Program-made: the position numbers and the translations under genes
DNA from: Burkholderia sp. OK233
Lineage (GTDB): Bacteria; Pseudomonadota; Gammaproteobacteria; Burkholderiales; Burkholderiaceae
NCBI RefSeq assembly: GCF_900230185.1
Contig: NZ_OCSR01000002.1
Coordinates: 3,658,001 to 3,722,000 of the forward strand
Length of the DNA stretch: 64,000 bases
Direction of reading: 5' to 3'
In this document: positions 52,522-60,708 of the stretch, one piece after another
Layout: every line of letters starts with the position of its first letter
Numbering within the stretch: position 1 is the first letter of the stretch
The notes under the pieces: model-generated
What the model saw: only the letters and a program-made list of their open reading frames with translations
The model's database searches: none
Told to the model about the DNA's origin: nothing

Positions 52522-53481
52522 ATGAAGATCCATCAACTACGCACGCTCGTCGCGATTTCCGATACGGGAAGCGTTCGCAACGCAGCGAAGGCGCTTGAAC
52601 TTTCACCGGCAGCGGTCACCAAGGCGATGCGCGAACTCGAAGCCCAGGTTGGCGTGGCATTGATCATCCGCGAAGCCTCCGGGATCAGTCTGACTGAAGC
52701 TGGGCGCGCTTTGCTGGCGCACGCGCGTCTGATGATTCAGCAGTTGCGACGCGCGCAAGACGAGATGGATCGCTTCTCAGGAGAAGGCAGGGAGCGGTTG
52801 ACAGTTGCGCTGCCGGCGTGGGTCGCCAGCGCACTGCTTGGCGGCATCATGAAACGCTTCGAACAGGAAATGCCCGATACGCGGCTCGTCTTCTACGAGA
52901 GCCTGCTGAGCGTCGCGGTGCCGAAATTGCGTGACGGCACGCTTGATCTCTCCGTGAATCGCTCCTGTCCGCCTTCATGCCGGGACGAATTCCAGCAAGT
53001 GCCGCTCTTCCTCGTGAGTTACGCGGTAGTGGGGCGCGCTGGGCATCCGCTCGCGAAATGCCGCACGTTGCCGCAACTGAAAGGCGCGACCTGGGTGTTG
53101 AACCGAGACTTCACGGAAAACGACGCCGAAGGCGACGGGCCATTCGGTGAGTATTTTCGCCGCTACAAGCCGCGCGTGCACGTCGCGCATTCCTCGTCGA
53201 TGATGATCGGCCTGATCTGTAACACCGACGTCCTCTCGATCATGCCCTGGCCACTCGCGGAACTGCTCGTCGCGAAAGAGGGGCTGTGCGTGCTGCCCGT
53301 GACGGAGACCATCCCCGACGTGGAAGTGAACCTGATGTATCGGCGCGCAACCCCGCTAAGCGCTGCGGCGAAGGTCTTCATTCAAAGCCTGAAGGACACC
53401 ATTCTTGACGAGGCCAATGCGACCGACCCAATGAGCAGGCGTGTCTTTCATGCGGTCGAATGCGTGCTGAGTCAACCCTAG
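52522..53481 (+). CDS. LysR-family regulator (GbpR/AbgR-like)
   Basis: 319 residues. Helix-turn-helix TGSVRNAAKALELSPAAVTKAMRELEAQVG, and an effector domain with LTVALPAWVASALLGGIMKRF. Its neighbours encode AbgB-like amidohydrolases, and in Escherichia coli a LysR protein (AbgR) controls abgAB, which supports a similar role. ATG 52522 is preferred over the in-frame 52489 start. Confidence 0.87.
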   Translation: MKIHQLRTLVAISDTGSVRNAAKALELSPAAVTKAMRELEAQVGVALIIREASGISLTEAGRALLAHARLMIQQLRRAQDEMDRFSGEGRERLTVALPAWVASALLGGIMKRFEQEMPDTRLVFYESLLSVAVPKLRDGTLDLSVNRSCPPSCRDEFQQVPLFLVSYAVVGRAGHPLAKCRTLPQLKGATWVLNRDFTENDAEGDGPFGEYFRRYKPRVHVAHSSSMMIGLICNTDVLSIMPWPLAELLVAKEGLCVLPVTETIPDVEVNLMYRRATPLSAAAKVFIQSLKDTILDEANATDPMSRRVFHAVECVLSQP

Positions 53482-53528
53482 CAACGCACCGGCCGCAGCG
53501 CAAAGCAAAACCCGGGCCACAGCAATTT

Positions 53529-53557
53529 GACGCGCTTTCTCTGCGCGTCTTTTTTTT
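53529..53557 (+). terminator. Rho-independent terminator after the LysR gene
   Basis: Arms GACGCGC and GCGCGTC around seven bases, followed by eight T. Clear intrinsic terminator, so the amidohydrolase genes downstream need their own promoter in 53558-53770. Confidence 0.85.
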
Positions 53558-53770
53558 CGCGGTTTGACCCATTAACGAATAAACATAACCATTTGTCACG
53601 CCGATGACAGTGTACCGGCGTTTGTTATGAAGAGATGGTGTGCCGTGACCTCTTCCTCGCCCAGGCGATGTGTCCGTCGCGCAGCACCAACATACCGCGC
53701 AAGCCGCTGTTCTGCGATCTTGCAGAGCAATCTCTGCGCTGCCCTGATACACCTTTCAATCAGTCACATT

Positions 53771-55264
53771 ATGTTGAAGCTCAACGAAGCAGAACGGGAC
53801 GTGGTCGCTCGCATCGAGCATCATCGCGCGCTGTGTACGCAGGTGAGCGACAGGCTCTGGGACCTTGCGGAGACCGCGTACTCGGAACAGGCGTCCGCCG
53901 ATCTTCAAATAAGAGAGCTGACGCGCGAAGGCTTTCGGGTGACGCACGGCCTTGCGGGCATTCCGACCGCATTCGTTGCGGAATGGGGCGGCGGCGGACC
54001 AGTGATCGGCCTGCTGGGCGAGTACGATGCATTGCCGCAGTTGAGTCAGGTCGCGGGCGTCACGACGCGCGCACCAGTCGTGAATTCCGGCAACGGCCAT
54101 GGTTGCGGCCACAATCTGTTGGGCGGCGCCGCGTTGCTCGCCGCGCTGGCGGTTCGCGATCATTTGCGCGACACAGGTGTCGCGGGTCGGATCCGCTATT
54201 ACGGTTGCCCTGCGGAAGAAGGCGGCGCGGGCAAGACTTTCATGACGCGTGCCGGTGTGTTCGACGACGTCGACGCCGCGCTGACGTGGCATCCGTCCAG
54301 CATCTATGCGATCGACGCAATGTCGACGCTTGCCACACTGCACGCGCGCTTCGCGTTTTCCGGCAGGGCGGCGCATGCGGCGGCCGCGCCGCATCTTGGA
54401 CGAAGCGCGCTCGACGCGGTCGCATTAATGAACGTGGCGGCCAACTACTTGCGCGAACACATCCCGTCTGACGCGCGTCTGCACTATGCGATTCACGACA
54501 CGGGCGGCCGCGCGCCGAACGTCGTGCAGGCTCACGCCGAGGTTGTCTACCAGATACGCGCGCCCGAACTTGAGGTCGTGCAGTCGATCCATGCGCGTCT
54601 GCTACGGATCGCCGAGGGCGCCGCGATGATGTCCGAGACTGCAATGCATGTGCGCGTCGAGAAGGCGATGTCGAATATGCGCCCGAATCCCGCGATTTCG
54701 GAGCTGATGTATGTGCGCATGCAGGCACTGGGCCCAGTCCCGTTCGACGACCACGACCGGGCTTTCGCGCACCGGATGCAGCAAGCCATTTCAAAGGAAG
54801 AGGCGCGCGCGAGTCTCGCCATATTCGGCGCTGCGCATCTGAAGGGCGAGCTCCACGACGCCATCTTGCCGCAGGGGCGGATGCCGCCCGTGCTGCCCGC
54901 GTCGACCGACGTGGGCGACGTTAGTTGGGTGGTGCCGACGGCCCGCTGCCTCGTGCCATGCTTCGCGCTCGGCACACCGTTCCACTCATGGCAACTGGTC
55001 GCACAGGGCAAGTCGTCGCTTGCCCACAAGGGGATGACGCATACCGCCAAGGTGCTGGCCGTCACGGCTGCAGCGCTGTATCGCGATCCGACCACCCTCG
55101 CCGCCGCGAAGCGGGCGCTGCAGGCGCAGTCGGCCGACGCGGCATACCGGTGTCCCATTCCGTCCGATGTCGAACCGCCCGTTGCCGTAGCGACCGTTGA
55201 TGCGCGTCCGCGCGGTACGTTGCTCGGCGGGTTTCCGTCGCAATACGCAGGAGTGCAATCGTGA
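53771..55264 (+). CDS. M20-family amidohydrolase, AbgB-like (paralogue 1)
   Basis: 497 residues. Metal-site motifs of M20D peptidases in order: GLLGEYDAL, NGHGCGHNLLGGAALLAAL, RYYGCPAEEGGAGKTFM (EE pair), LTWHPSS, SGRAAHAAAAPHLGRSALDAV and STDVGDVSW. These match p-aminobenzoyl-glutamate hydrolase subunit B (AbgB) rather than the IAA-amino-acid hydrolases. It would cut an amide bond. The start MLKLNEAERDVV (53771) is used because the longer frame lacks family character. GTGA overlap with the next gene. Confidence 0.87.
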   Translation: MLKLNEAERDVVARIEHHRALCTQVSDRLWDLAETAYSEQASADLQIRELTREGFRVTHGLAGIPTAFVAEWGGGGPVIGLLGEYDALPQLSQVAGVTTRAPVVNSGNGHGCGHNLLGGAALLAALAVRDHLRDTGVAGRIRYYGCPAEEGGAGKTFMTRAGVFDDVDAALTWHPSSIYAIDAMSTLATLHARFAFSGRAAHAAAAPHLGRSALDAVALMNVAANYLREHIPSDARLHYAIHDTGGRAPNVVQAHAEVVYQIRAPELEVVQSIHARLLRIAEGAAMMSETAMHVRVEKAMSNMRPNPAISELMYVRMQALGPVPFDDHDRAFAHRMQQAISKEEARASLAIFGAAHLKGELHDAILPQGRMPPVLPASTDVGDVSWVVPTARCLVPCFALGTPFHSWQLVAQGKSSLAHKGMTHTAKVLAVTAAALYRDPTTLAAAKRALQAQSADAAYRCPIPSDVEPPVAVATVDARPRGTLLGGFPSQYAGVQS

Positions 55265-56721
55265 GTCAATTGTTGAATGAGCGCGTGGCCGAAATAGCTG
55301 CTCTCGTTGATGCGAAGAAAAATGGCCTGATCCGGCTCTCTGACGAGATATGGGGACTCGCCGAAACTCGCTGGCAGGAGTTTCAATCCGTGAAGGAGCA
55401 GATCGCCGTGCTTGAGAGCGAAGGATTCCACGTGACGCGCAATGTCGGCGGCATTCCGACGGCGTTCAGCGCGCAGTGCGGAGAGGGTGGTCCCGTCATC
55501 GGCTTTCTCGGTGAGTACGATGCGCTTTCGCATATGAGCCAGGTCGCAGGATTGGTCGAGCCGATGCCGGCTTGCGAGGGGGCAAATGGTCACGGGTGCG
55601 GCCATCACCTGCTCGGCGCCGGCGCGATGCTGGCGGCGATTGCGACGCGCGATTATCTCGCGCGCCACCGGCTTCCCGGCACCGTGCGTTATTACGGTTG
55701 TCCCGCTGAAGAAGGGGGCGCGGGCAAGACCTACATGGCGCGTGCAAATGCATTCGACGACCTCGACGCGGCACTGGCCTGGCATCCGGGTCCCTATTCG
55801 GGCGTATTCAAGTACAAATCCCTCGCCATCATTCAGATGGCGTTCCGTTTTGCGGGGATCGCGTCTCATGCGGCCGCGTCACCGCATCTCGGCCGAAGCG
55901 CACTGGACGCCGTCGAACTCATGAACGTCGGCGTGAACTTCATGCGCGAGCACATGCCATCGGATGCGCGGGTGCATTACGCGATCACCGATGCTGGCGG
56001 ATACGCGCCGAACGTGGTGCAGGCCAATGCCGAAGTGTTGTACGTCGTGAGGTCTCCCAGTCTCGACGACGCCCGTCAACTGGCGGACCGCGTCGAGCAG
56101 ATTGGCCGCGCCGCGGCGCTGATGACCGATACGCAGGTTGGCATCGAATTCGATCGCGCATGCTCGAATGTGCTGCGCAACGGCGTGATCGAGAAATTGA
56201 TGATGGACATACTCGCGACGCTCGGCGCACCGCCCTTTGACGAAGTCGACCAGGCATTCGCGGGCGAATTGACGCAGCGGCTCACCGACGCCGATCTGCG
56301 CGAGTGCATCGAGTCGTATCGTGGCGATCCGAACGAGCGTGGCCTGAGCATGCGCGCACTTGTGTTGCACGAGGAGCCTGGCACGCTGACGGGCTCGAGC
56401 GACGTCGGTGATGTGAGCTGGATTGTGCCCACGGCTCAGTATCTCGGCGCGTGCTACGCGATCGGCACGAACATGCATACGTGGCAGCTCGTAGCGCAAG
56501 GCAAGCTGCCGGCTGCGCACAAGGGCATGGTGCACGCCGCAAAGGTCATGGCAGGCACGGCGGTCCAGTTGTGTCTCGATCCCACACATCTCGGGGCCGC
56601 GAAAGCCGAGTTCGTACTTCATACGAACGGGCGTCCCTACGTCAGCCCGATTCCTCCCGATGTACAGGCGCCGCCCGTGCGAGAGGCGAAGCATCCCGAA
56701 ACCGAGCAAGCGAACGTCTGA
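55261..56721 (+). CDS. M20-family amidohydrolase, AbgB-like (paralogue 2)
   Basis: 486 residues with the same motifs: GFLGEYDAL, NGHGCGHHLLGAGAMLAA, RYYGCPAEEGGAGKTYM, LAWHPGP, ASHAAASPHLGRSALDAV and SSDVGDVSW. It starts with GTG at 55261 within the previous stop (GTGA), so the two amidohydrolases are cotranslated and may form a hetero-oligomer, or act on two related amides. A third paralogue is at 58703. Confidence 0.87.
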   Translation: MSQLLNERVAEIAALVDAKKNGLIRLSDEIWGLAETRWQEFQSVKEQIAVLESEGFHVTRNVGGIPTAFSAQCGEGGPVIGFLGEYDALSHMSQVAGLVEPMPACEGANGHGCGHHLLGAGAMLAAIATRDYLARHRLPGTVRYYGCPAEEGGAGKTYMARANAFDDLDAALAWHPGPYSGVFKYKSLAIIQMAFRFAGIASHAAASPHLGRSALDAVELMNVGVNFMREHMPSDARVHYAITDAGGYAPNVVQANAEVLYVVRSPSLDDARQLADRVEQIGRAAALMTDTQVGIEFDRACSNVLRNGVIEKLMMDILATLGAPPFDEVDQAFAGELTQRLTDADLRECIESYRGDPNERGLSMRALVLHEEPGTLTGSSDVGDVSWIVPTAQYLGACYAIGTNMHTWQLVAQGKLPAAHKGMVHAAKVMAGTAVQLCLDPTHLGAAKAEFVLHTNGRPYVSPIPPDVQAPPVREAKHPETEQANV

Positions 56722-56728
56722 CGTAACC

Positions 56729-57421
56729 ATGATTTCCTACTTCCTGACTGCCCGGGAACACACGTCACCCGCGGAGGCCGGCGCTTTTGCCGAGTTCCGC
56801 GCAGAGCTCGCGCGGATTCCGCACTTGCGCTGTGCCGAATTGCACAGGCCGGCGGCCGTCGAAACTTATCATCGTGACGGCGCCGCGCCGCGTGCGGCGA
56901 TGAGACTCGCATTCGATTCGATCGAGGCGCTGGAGTCGCAGTTGATTCTCGGAGGTCGACTGCTCGAATTCGCGGGCTCCGCGTTATGGCGGCATGTTGC
57001 GGGCGAGCAAATGACGCAGCAGGCCATGCTTACGCGAAATTTCCGGGCGCTCGGCCGTTTGCCGCCACGCCCCGATAGTGAGGAAGCGTGCAGCTACCTT
57101 GTGCACTATCCCGGTCAGGCTGAGGACTTCAATGCATGGCTGCGCTACTACGTCGGCCACCATCCGCAAATCATGCTCGATTATCCCGACGTGATGCAGG
57201 TGCAGGTCTTCACCCGTCTTGACTGGTGCGACGCGATGCCTTTCGAGCGTGTGTCGTACATGCAGCGCAATCAGTTGACGTTCCCTTCGATCGACGCGCT
57301 GATGCGCGCGCTCGAGTCGCCCGTGCGCGCGCGGATGCGGGCGGATAACCAGAACTTTCCCGCGTTCTTCGGTGGCGCGATTCACTTTGCGATGCGTACG
57401 TCTTTCGTGAACGGGATTTGA
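56729..57421 (+). CDS. EthD-like protein, paralogue 2
   Basis: 230 residues, homologous over its length to the protein at 50211. Shared positions include CSYLVHYPGQAEDFNAWLRY (CTYLVAYEGPADDFNAWLAH in the other), HHPQIML, FTRLDW, PFERVSYMQRN, SPVRARMR and HFAMRTSFVN. It lies seven bases after the second amidohydrolase gene. The repeated association with catabolic enzymes suggests a role in the same pathway; the reaction is unknown. Confidence 0.65.
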   Translation: MISYFLTAREHTSPAEAGAFAEFRAELARIPHLRCAELHRPAAVETYHRDGAAPRAAMRLAFDSIEALESQLILGGRLLEFAGSALWRHVAGEQMTQQAMLTRNFRALGRLPPRPDSEEACSYLVHYPGQAEDFNAWLRYYVGHHPQIMLDYPDVMQVQVFTRLDWCDAMPFERVSYMQRNQLTFPSIDALMRALESPVRARMRADNQNFPAFFGGAIHFAMRTSFVNGI

Positions 57422-57484
57422 TCGGGCGCGAGGAAGTTGGATTCAAATAACTATTAATCTTTCAATTGGTTTGGAGTACATAAA

Positions 57485-58600
57485 ATGAGAAAATTCAAGA
57501 AAACCCTCATCGCGTTAGTTGTTGTGGACCTGCTTTGCGCGTCCCATGCATGGGCGGATGAGTCATTTCAGATTCTAGTGCCGGATGCGTTCGTAGGGAC
57601 GAGTGGGACGATCCTGTATGGCGTCGCCGATGCCGGTCTGCAATACAGCCATGCGGGCAGCAAGGAAGTTCTGGGCATGGAGAGCGGCGCGGGGGCGACG
57701 TCACGATTCGGTTTTCTCGGCGTCGAGCAACTGGGCGGCGGCTTCTATGTGCGCTTTAACCTGGAGTCGGCCCTTAAGCTGACGAACGGCACGGCGGGTA
57801 GTACCACGGCGCAGAACGAGAGCACGTTCTTCAGTCGCGAAGCGAATATCTCACTCATTTCGAACGACTGGGGGCGCATCAAATTGGGCCGGCAGTATCC
57901 AACCGAGCTCTCTCTTTCACTGGATCCGTTCTACGCCGTCGGCGCGTTTTCTCCGTATGCTTCGCTGGCGTCGCTTAGTCTGGATCTCGGCGCGGCGGCG
58001 ACGATTGGTGACTCCAGGATCAGCAATGCGGTCGCATATATGACGCCGGTCTTTGGCGGCTTCCAGTTCGAAGTAATGGCCGCGCCGCGCGGCGTCACGA
58101 CCGCGGGCTATCCGGAAAGCTACTTTCAAGGCACCCAACTGGAATACCTGAACGGACCGCTGTATCTCGGTGTGTTCTACGATGTCATCCACACGGACCC
58201 GACGGCAGGATTGCCTTCGGTGAAGAACAAGTGGCTTGGCGCCGGCGCGATGTACGACTTTGGCGGCGTCAGGCTGTCGTATGAGTTCAATATGACTGTC
58301 CCGGATTACGCGCACTATTACGTTGCCACGACGCACATGATCGGCGTGAATGCGCGGCAGGGGACCAACGACATCAAGTTCTCCGCTGTCTATCGCAATG
58401 TCGCGGGCAGGTCAGCATCGAATTCATTGGCGCTTGGGCTTGGGTACGACTACAACCTGTCGAAAGTGACGGCCCTTTATGTGCGCCTCGGCTATGTCGT
58501 CAACCAGAAGAATGCAATCGCCACGCTGGCGAGCGGCTCGTTGAGTCAACCGGGCGATGATCAAAGCGTGGTTGCGATCGGTATCCGCAAGCGCTTCTAA
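57485..58600 (+). CDS. Gram-negative trimeric porin
   Basis: 371 residues. The signal peptide MRKFKKTLIALVVVDLLC...ASHAWA is cleaved near AWA-DES. Porin_4 motifs: SGTILYGVADAGLQYS, SRFGFLGVEQLGGGFYVRFNLE and WGRIKLGRQY. The C terminus VAIGIRKRF ends in Phe, as barrel assembly requires. A 20-residue extension between the signal peptide and strand 1 (SFQILVPDAFVGT) is unusual. TTTGGAG precedes the ATG. Confidence 0.9.
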   Translation: MRKFKKTLIALVVVDLLCASHAWADESFQILVPDAFVGTSGTILYGVADAGLQYSHAGSKEVLGMESGAGATSRFGFLGVEQLGGGFYVRFNLESALKLTNGTAGSTTAQNESTFFSREANISLISNDWGRIKLGRQYPTELSLSLDPFYAVGAFSPYASLASLSLDLGAAATIGDSRISNAVAYMTPVFGGFQFEVMAAPRGVTTAGYPESYFQGTQLEYLNGPLYLGVFYDVIHTDPTAGLPSVKNKWLGAGAMYDFGGVRLSYEFNMTVPDYAHYYVATTHMIGVNARQGTNDIKFSAVYRNVAGRSASNSLALGLGYDYNLSKVTALYVRLGYVVNQKNAIATLASGSLSQPGDDQSVVAIGIRKRF

Positions 58601-58622
58601 TCGAGCCACGGGTGTTCTGAAC

Positions 58623-58658
58623 ATAGCTCGCCTCACGCGTTTGAGTGAGGCGAGCTAT
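58623..58658. terminator. Long perfect hairpin between convergent porin and amidohydrolase genes
   Basis: Fourteen-base arms ATAGCTCGCCTCAC and GTGAGGCGAGCTAT around eight bases, 22 bases after the porin stop. No T-run, but the stem is strong enough to serve both directions. Confidence 0.65.
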
Positions 58659-58702
58659 CCCATTGAGCAATTGGCTGTGCAGTGATCTCAGGCAATCACC
58701 TC

Positions 58703-60151
58703 TTACGACGCACGTACGGGTGTGCCCGCAGCGCGTGCCGGCGGCGGAGTGACGTCGCCGGGTATTGGACATTGATACGGCTTCAAACCGCGTTTGCGAT
58801 GCAGTTCTTCACGGGCAGCGCGCAAGGTCGCGGGCTGTCCCACGAGGTCGATGCCGGTGGCGGCAAGCGTTTTGGCGGCAAGCAGCATGCCCTTGTGAGC
58901 CAGCGGAAGCTTTCCCTGCGAAACCATCTGCCATGAATGAAAGCCCGTACCCCATGCATAGCAGGCTGTCAGGCATTGCGTCGTCGGCGCCGCCCAGCTT
59001 ACGTCGCCGACGTCCGTCGAGCCCGTAACGGGCCGTTCCGCATCCGGGTGATACGGCAGGATTTCGGGAATGATGGGGCGAGGATCGCGCAGCGCCGCCG
59101 CGAAATGTCGCGACGCATTCGCAAGATCGTCCGGATTGATGGTCTTCTGAATCTCCGTGGCAAACGCGACTTCGCTCGCCGTCACGTTCATGCCGCCGAT
59201 GGCGTGCATGTTCCGATCCAGCACCGTGTCGAGCGTGTCGTTGTGGAGAACGTTGGAGCAGGCCTTATCGAACACCATCTCGACGCGCGTGCCGGTCATC
59301 AGTGCGGCTCCCTCGGCGATCTGCTTCACGCGCTCGAACAGGTCGATTGCTTCGGGGCTCGTTCTCGCGCGGATCGTATAAAGCGTCTCGGCAAGAGCCG
59401 GCACAACATTCGTCGATATGCCGCCGGAGTTGATGTAGGCGAAGTGGACACGAGCCTGGTCGGGCATGTGTTCACGCAGATAATTGACGCCGATATTCAT
59501 CAGCTCGGCTGCATCGAGCGCACTGCGGCCCAGGTGCGGCGCGAGCGCGGCATGCGATGCCTTGCCGTGAAAGCGGAAATACGCCTGGACATTGGCCAGC
59601 GTTGCGTTCATGAAGACGGAGTTGGCCACCGACGGATGCCAGCACAAGGCGACATCCAGATCGTCGAAGAGACCGGCGCGGGCCATGAAGGTTTTGCCCG
59701 CCGCGGCTTCTTCCGCGGGGCAGCCGTAGAAACGAACTGTGGCCTCGATGCCATGTGCCGCGAAGTAGTCGCGCGCCACTACGGCGGCCAGATGCGATGC
59801 GGTGCCGAGCAGATGGTGGCCGCAGCCGTGGCCGTTGCCGTTTGCTGCGTCCGCGGCGGGCCGGCATGCCGTGGCGCCGCTCTCCTGGTTCAGGCCCGCG
59901 AGCGCGTCGTATTCGCCGAGAAAGCCGATGACGGGGCCGCTGCTGCCGGCTTGCGCCATGAATGCTGTCGGCATGCCTGCGACGCCACGCGTGACGGTGA
60001 AGCCGGCAGCCTCGATCGCCGACGCGTGCCGTTCCGCCGATTCGAATTCGGCATAACGCATTTCGGCTAGTGACCATATGTCGTTGGCCAGCGCGATGTA
60101 GTCGTCCTTCTTCGACTCGACGAGTTCCACCACTTTTGCAATATGTTTCAC
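58703..60151 (-). CDS. M20-family amidohydrolase, AbgB-like (paralogue 3)
   Basis: 482 residues: GFLGEYDAL, NGNGHGCGHHLLGTASHLAA, RFYGCPAEEAAAGKTFM, LCWHPSV, ASHAALAPHLGRSALDAA and STDVGDVSW. A GTG start at 60151 has AGGAG a few bases before it; the longer frame to 60361 is not supported. It is convergent with the porin and divergent from the second MHS transporter. The third member of the same family in 7 kb points to a substrate class with more than one amide bond or several conjugates. Confidence 0.87.
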   Translation of the reverse strand: MKHIAKVVELVESKKDDYIALANDIWSLAEMRYAEFESAERHASAIEAAGFTVTRGVAGMPTAFMAQAGSSGPVIGFLGEYDALAGLNQESGATACRPAADAANGNGHGCGHHLLGTASHLAAVVARDYFAAHGIEATVRFYGCPAEEAAAGKTFMARAGLFDDLDVALCWHPSVANSVFMNATLANVQAYFRFHGKASHAALAPHLGRSALDAAELMNIGVNYLREHMPDQARVHFAYINSGGISTNVVPALAETLYTIRARTSPEAIDLFERVKQIAEGAALMTGTRVEMVFDKACSNVLHNDTLDTVLDRNMHAIGGMNVTASEVAFATEIQKTINPDDLANASRHFAAALRDPRPIIPEILPYHPDAERPVTGSTDVGDVSWAAPTTQCLTACYAWGTGFHSWQMVSQGKLPLAHKGMLLAAKTLAATGIDLVGQPATLRAAREELHRKRGLKPYQCPIPGDVTPPPARAAGTPVRAS

Positions 60152-60708
60152 TACGGCTCCTGGTGTTGTTGCACGCACCCACAGCACATGCAATGAGGGA
60201 AAAGAACGGGTTGTCGACGCCGTCTTTCTTCTAGCGTATTGCGTGATGATGACAAGAGGAAGGACTGTTCCGGTGGCGCTGTTCACTTTTGGTTGTGCGT
60301 GGAACAATCGGCTCGTGGCGTAATTGGCGTGACGTAACAACAGACTGCAGTGGAACGCCACTCGCGATGTGATGCAGCGGGTGCGAGACGGCGCATGCAG
60401 TGAACGTCAACTTGCGTCACGCGATGGCGGAGAGTACCGCTGAATCGAACGTGCTTGCCCACAGTCACATGCAGAAAGGTGTTCGCTTGCAACCGGCGCT
60501 GTGCGGCACAGGCCGGGCGCATGGATCGCGGGGCGCTCTGCCAGTTTCCACTGACATCCACTTCCGCCTAGCCACGCAAGAGTTGCGCCATCGTTTCCTT
60601 TTCATGAGGAATTTTGGCGTCGCGTTGACAGTATTCGCGCCGAATATCACTATTTTTTCACGCGGACGGCAGGGGTCGTCGGCACTTCGAGTAAACAGGA
60701 GACAGTTT
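60152..60708. other. Divergent region between amidohydrolase 3 and MHS transporter
   Basis: No gene supported; the frame open from 60400 is treated as leader of the transporter gene. Contains the motif GTTCACTTTTGGTTG at 60281. Confidence 0.5.
60281..60295. promoter_or_regulatory. Shared motif GTTCACTTTTGGTTG, copy 2
   Basis: Identical to 52481-52495. It lies 130 bases before the amidohydrolase 3 start and is followed by GTGGAAC, giving a GTTCAC...GTGGAAC arrangement. Confidence 0.35.

Noticed and set aside
54547..55869. 440-codon open frame on the minus strand
   Set aside because: Antisense to the two amidohydrolase genes and spans their junction; no recognisable domain.
58937..60070. 377-codon open frame on the plus strand
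   Set aside because: Antisense to the third amidohydrolase gene; composition is typical of a shadow frame.
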